The notes beneath the pieces are model-generated. The model saw nothing but the letters and a program-made list of their open reading frames with translations. It was not told the origin of the DNA and did no database searches. This document shows, in pieces, positions 5,514-6,463 of a stretch of DNA of 6,463 bases; the stretch's first letter is position 1, and each line of letters begins with the position of its first letter. This stretch comes from an uncultured Alphaproteobacteria bacterium (GTDB lineage: Bacteria > Pseudomonadota > Alphaproteobacteria > Caulobacterales > Aquidulcibacteraceae). The translations under genes were made by a program, and so were the position numbers. The stretch lies in contig CALBSY010000137.1 in assembly GCA_937967725.1 (NCBI GenBank), positions 1 through 6,463 on the forward strand, given 5' to 3'.

Positions 5514-6388
5514 TCAGCCGACGCCATACGCGCGAAACCACGCCAGCGCTCGCGACCAACCATCGGCTGCTGCTTCCGCGTCGTAACTCTCGCGATAATC
5601 GGCATGGAAGCCATGTTGTGCGCCCGGATAGACAACGATCTCTGAGCCGGAAGGATTTCCCGTGGCGGCAAGCGCATTGCGCATCTGCTCAACTGTCTCC
5701 ACTGGAATGCCGCGATCCTCGGCCGCATAGAGCCCAAGCACCGGCGTTTGCAGATCGCCCGCGATGTCGACAGGCCACGGACGATCGGGGTCGTTGGTAG
5801 GCGGCGTTTCAGGACGCGCCAGCCGGCCGTACCAGGCGACGCCGGCTTTGATCGCGTCGAAGCGCGCCGCCGCCATCCATGTGACCGCGCCGCCCCAGCA
5901 GAAACCGGTGACGCCAATTGCGTCGCCGTCGACGACCTGCTGCGCCCCCAGCCAAGTCACAGCGCCTTGCGTATCGAGCATCACTTGCTCGTAGGTGGCC
6001 GTGTTCACGATCTCGCGGATGGCGGCGAAATCGGTCAGCGGCGCGGGATCACCAGCGCGATCGAAGTAGTCTGGCGCGATAGCGACATATCCCTCGCGCG
6101 CAAACCGGCGGCAGACATCTTTGATATATTCGTGGACGCCGAAAATCTCATTGACGACAATGATGCTTGCGCGCCGCTCGCGACCGCTGGGCGTGGAACC
6201 TATGCAGGTAGGGGATTGGGGCCGGCTCCATTGATATGCACGTCTTCGACAATCAACTCGGTGCTCGGTGTGGTCACAGGACTGGCGCATGAGGACAGCG
6301 CCGCGGGCGCATAGCCGGCAAAGAACAGAGACGCGGCAATGCTGCGTCGCGTCGGATCGAAATTTCCACTGGGCGTGTCCAGCCGCAT
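5514..6388 (-). pseudogene. Tat-exported dienelactone hydrolase family protein, frameshifted
   Basis: An alpha/beta-hydrolase of the dienelactone hydrolase (carboxymethylenebutenolidase) family. The start at 6388 has a strong ribosome binding site and encodes a twin-arginine signal (TRRSIAASLFFAGYAPAA, R14-R15), but this frame stops at TAG 6202-6200 after 62 codons (…NPLPA). The enzyme continues in the -1 frame from GSTPSGRERRAS and stays open to 5514. Adding one pyrimidine after 6201 turns TAG into a Tyr codon and yields a 291-residue protein of normal family layout. In that protein the active-site residues are intact: E81 (NEIFG), nucleophile C164 (GFCWGG), D225 (AAEDRGIP) and H259 (AQHGFHADY). 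I see no slippery heptamer, so programmed frameshifting is unlikely. The intact downstream frame suggests a very recent mutation or a sequencing error; if the latter, this is a functional exported hydrolase. Its natural substrate is unknown. Confidence 0.85.
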
Positions 6389-6393
6389 CGGCG

Positions 6394-6400
6394 TCCTCCC
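6394..6400 (-). promoter_or_regulatory. Ribosome binding site of the hydrolase gene
   Basis: On the minus strand GGGAGGA lies 5 nt before the ATG at 6388. It marks this as the true start, in the signal-peptide frame, rather than the ATG at 6404 that opens the downstream catalytic frame. Confidence 0.8.
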
Positions 6401-6463
6401 TCACGTGCTGCTTGCGGCAAATCTGGTTCGGGTACAGGCTCAGGGCCAGAGCAAATCGTCGGG

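Noticed and set aside
6195..6210. Programmed ribosomal frameshift in the hydrolase
   Set aside because: A -1 shift would be needed, but no X XXY YYZ slippery heptamer or obvious downstream structure is seen.
5748..6314. 188-codon plus-strand frame opposite the hydrolase
   Set aside because: Shadow of a conserved enzyme; low-complexity Arg/Ala/Asp composition with no recognisable domain.
5514..6404. A 296-codon open frame starting at ATG 6404 as the full hydrolase gene
   Set aside because: Its first 67 or so residues are Arg/Cys-rich and unlike the family, and it has no ribosome binding site. The real N terminus, with Tat signal and ribosome binding site, is in the frame starting at 6388.
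6401..6463. End of another gene upstream of the hydrolase (a minus-strand frame ending …PDDLLWP at 6440)
   Set aside because: Only seven codons lie in the window and nothing distinguishes them from chance.

Overview
The window looks like core chromosome of a GC-rich alphaproteobacterium, most likely near the Caulobacterales/Hyphomonadales. The evidence is the divergent rph / hrcA-grpE block, alphaproteobacterial-type HrcA and GrpE sequences, a Tat-exported dienelactone hydrolase, and dense coding with purine-rich ribosome binding sites. The assignment is inferred from family resemblance; no taxonomic marker is present. I see no mobile element, CRISPR array, tRNA or rRNA.

Layout. (1) 1-269, plus: the last codons of an upstream gene are coupled by a one-base TGATG overlap to a small Cro/CI-type HTH regulator. 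(2) 270-1350, minus: an rph-dgkA operon (RNase PH, then a small integral-membrane diacylglycerol/undecaprenol kinase, 4 nt apart) runs head-on into the HTH gene with no base between the stop codons. (3) 1351-1438: a short divergent promoter region with a 6-bp inverted repeat and no CIRCE element. (4) 1439-3106, plus: hrcA-grpE, the heat-shock repressor and the DnaK nucleotide-exchange factor, 15 nt apart. (5) 3107-3256: a 150-nt intergenic region with a perfect 16-bp palindrome, a second weak hairpin, a TTAACCAT box and a 6-bp inverted repeat. (6) 3257-5431, plus: an exported 724-residue protein made almost wholly of six tandem PPC-like beta-sandwich repeats, followed by a strong intrinsic terminator. 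(7) 5514-6388, minus: a Tat-signal dienelactone hydrolase interrupted by an apparent one-base deletion about 187 nt after its start. 6389-6463 holds its ribosome binding site and otherwise nothing I can assign.

How the genes relate. hrcA-grpE is a stress-response unit (transcriptional control plus DnaK cofactor), and rph acts in RNA 3'-end trimming. These are conserved housekeeping neighbours rather than one pathway. The kinase, the repeat protein and the hydrolase act at the membrane or beyond it and have no visible functional tie to the chaperone genes.

I see no convincing undescribed multi-gene system. The items most worth checking are the hydrolase frameshift (real mutation or assembly error), the enzyme-less six-repeat secreted protein and its promoter region, and an acidic-to-Gln change at a probable metal site of the kinase.
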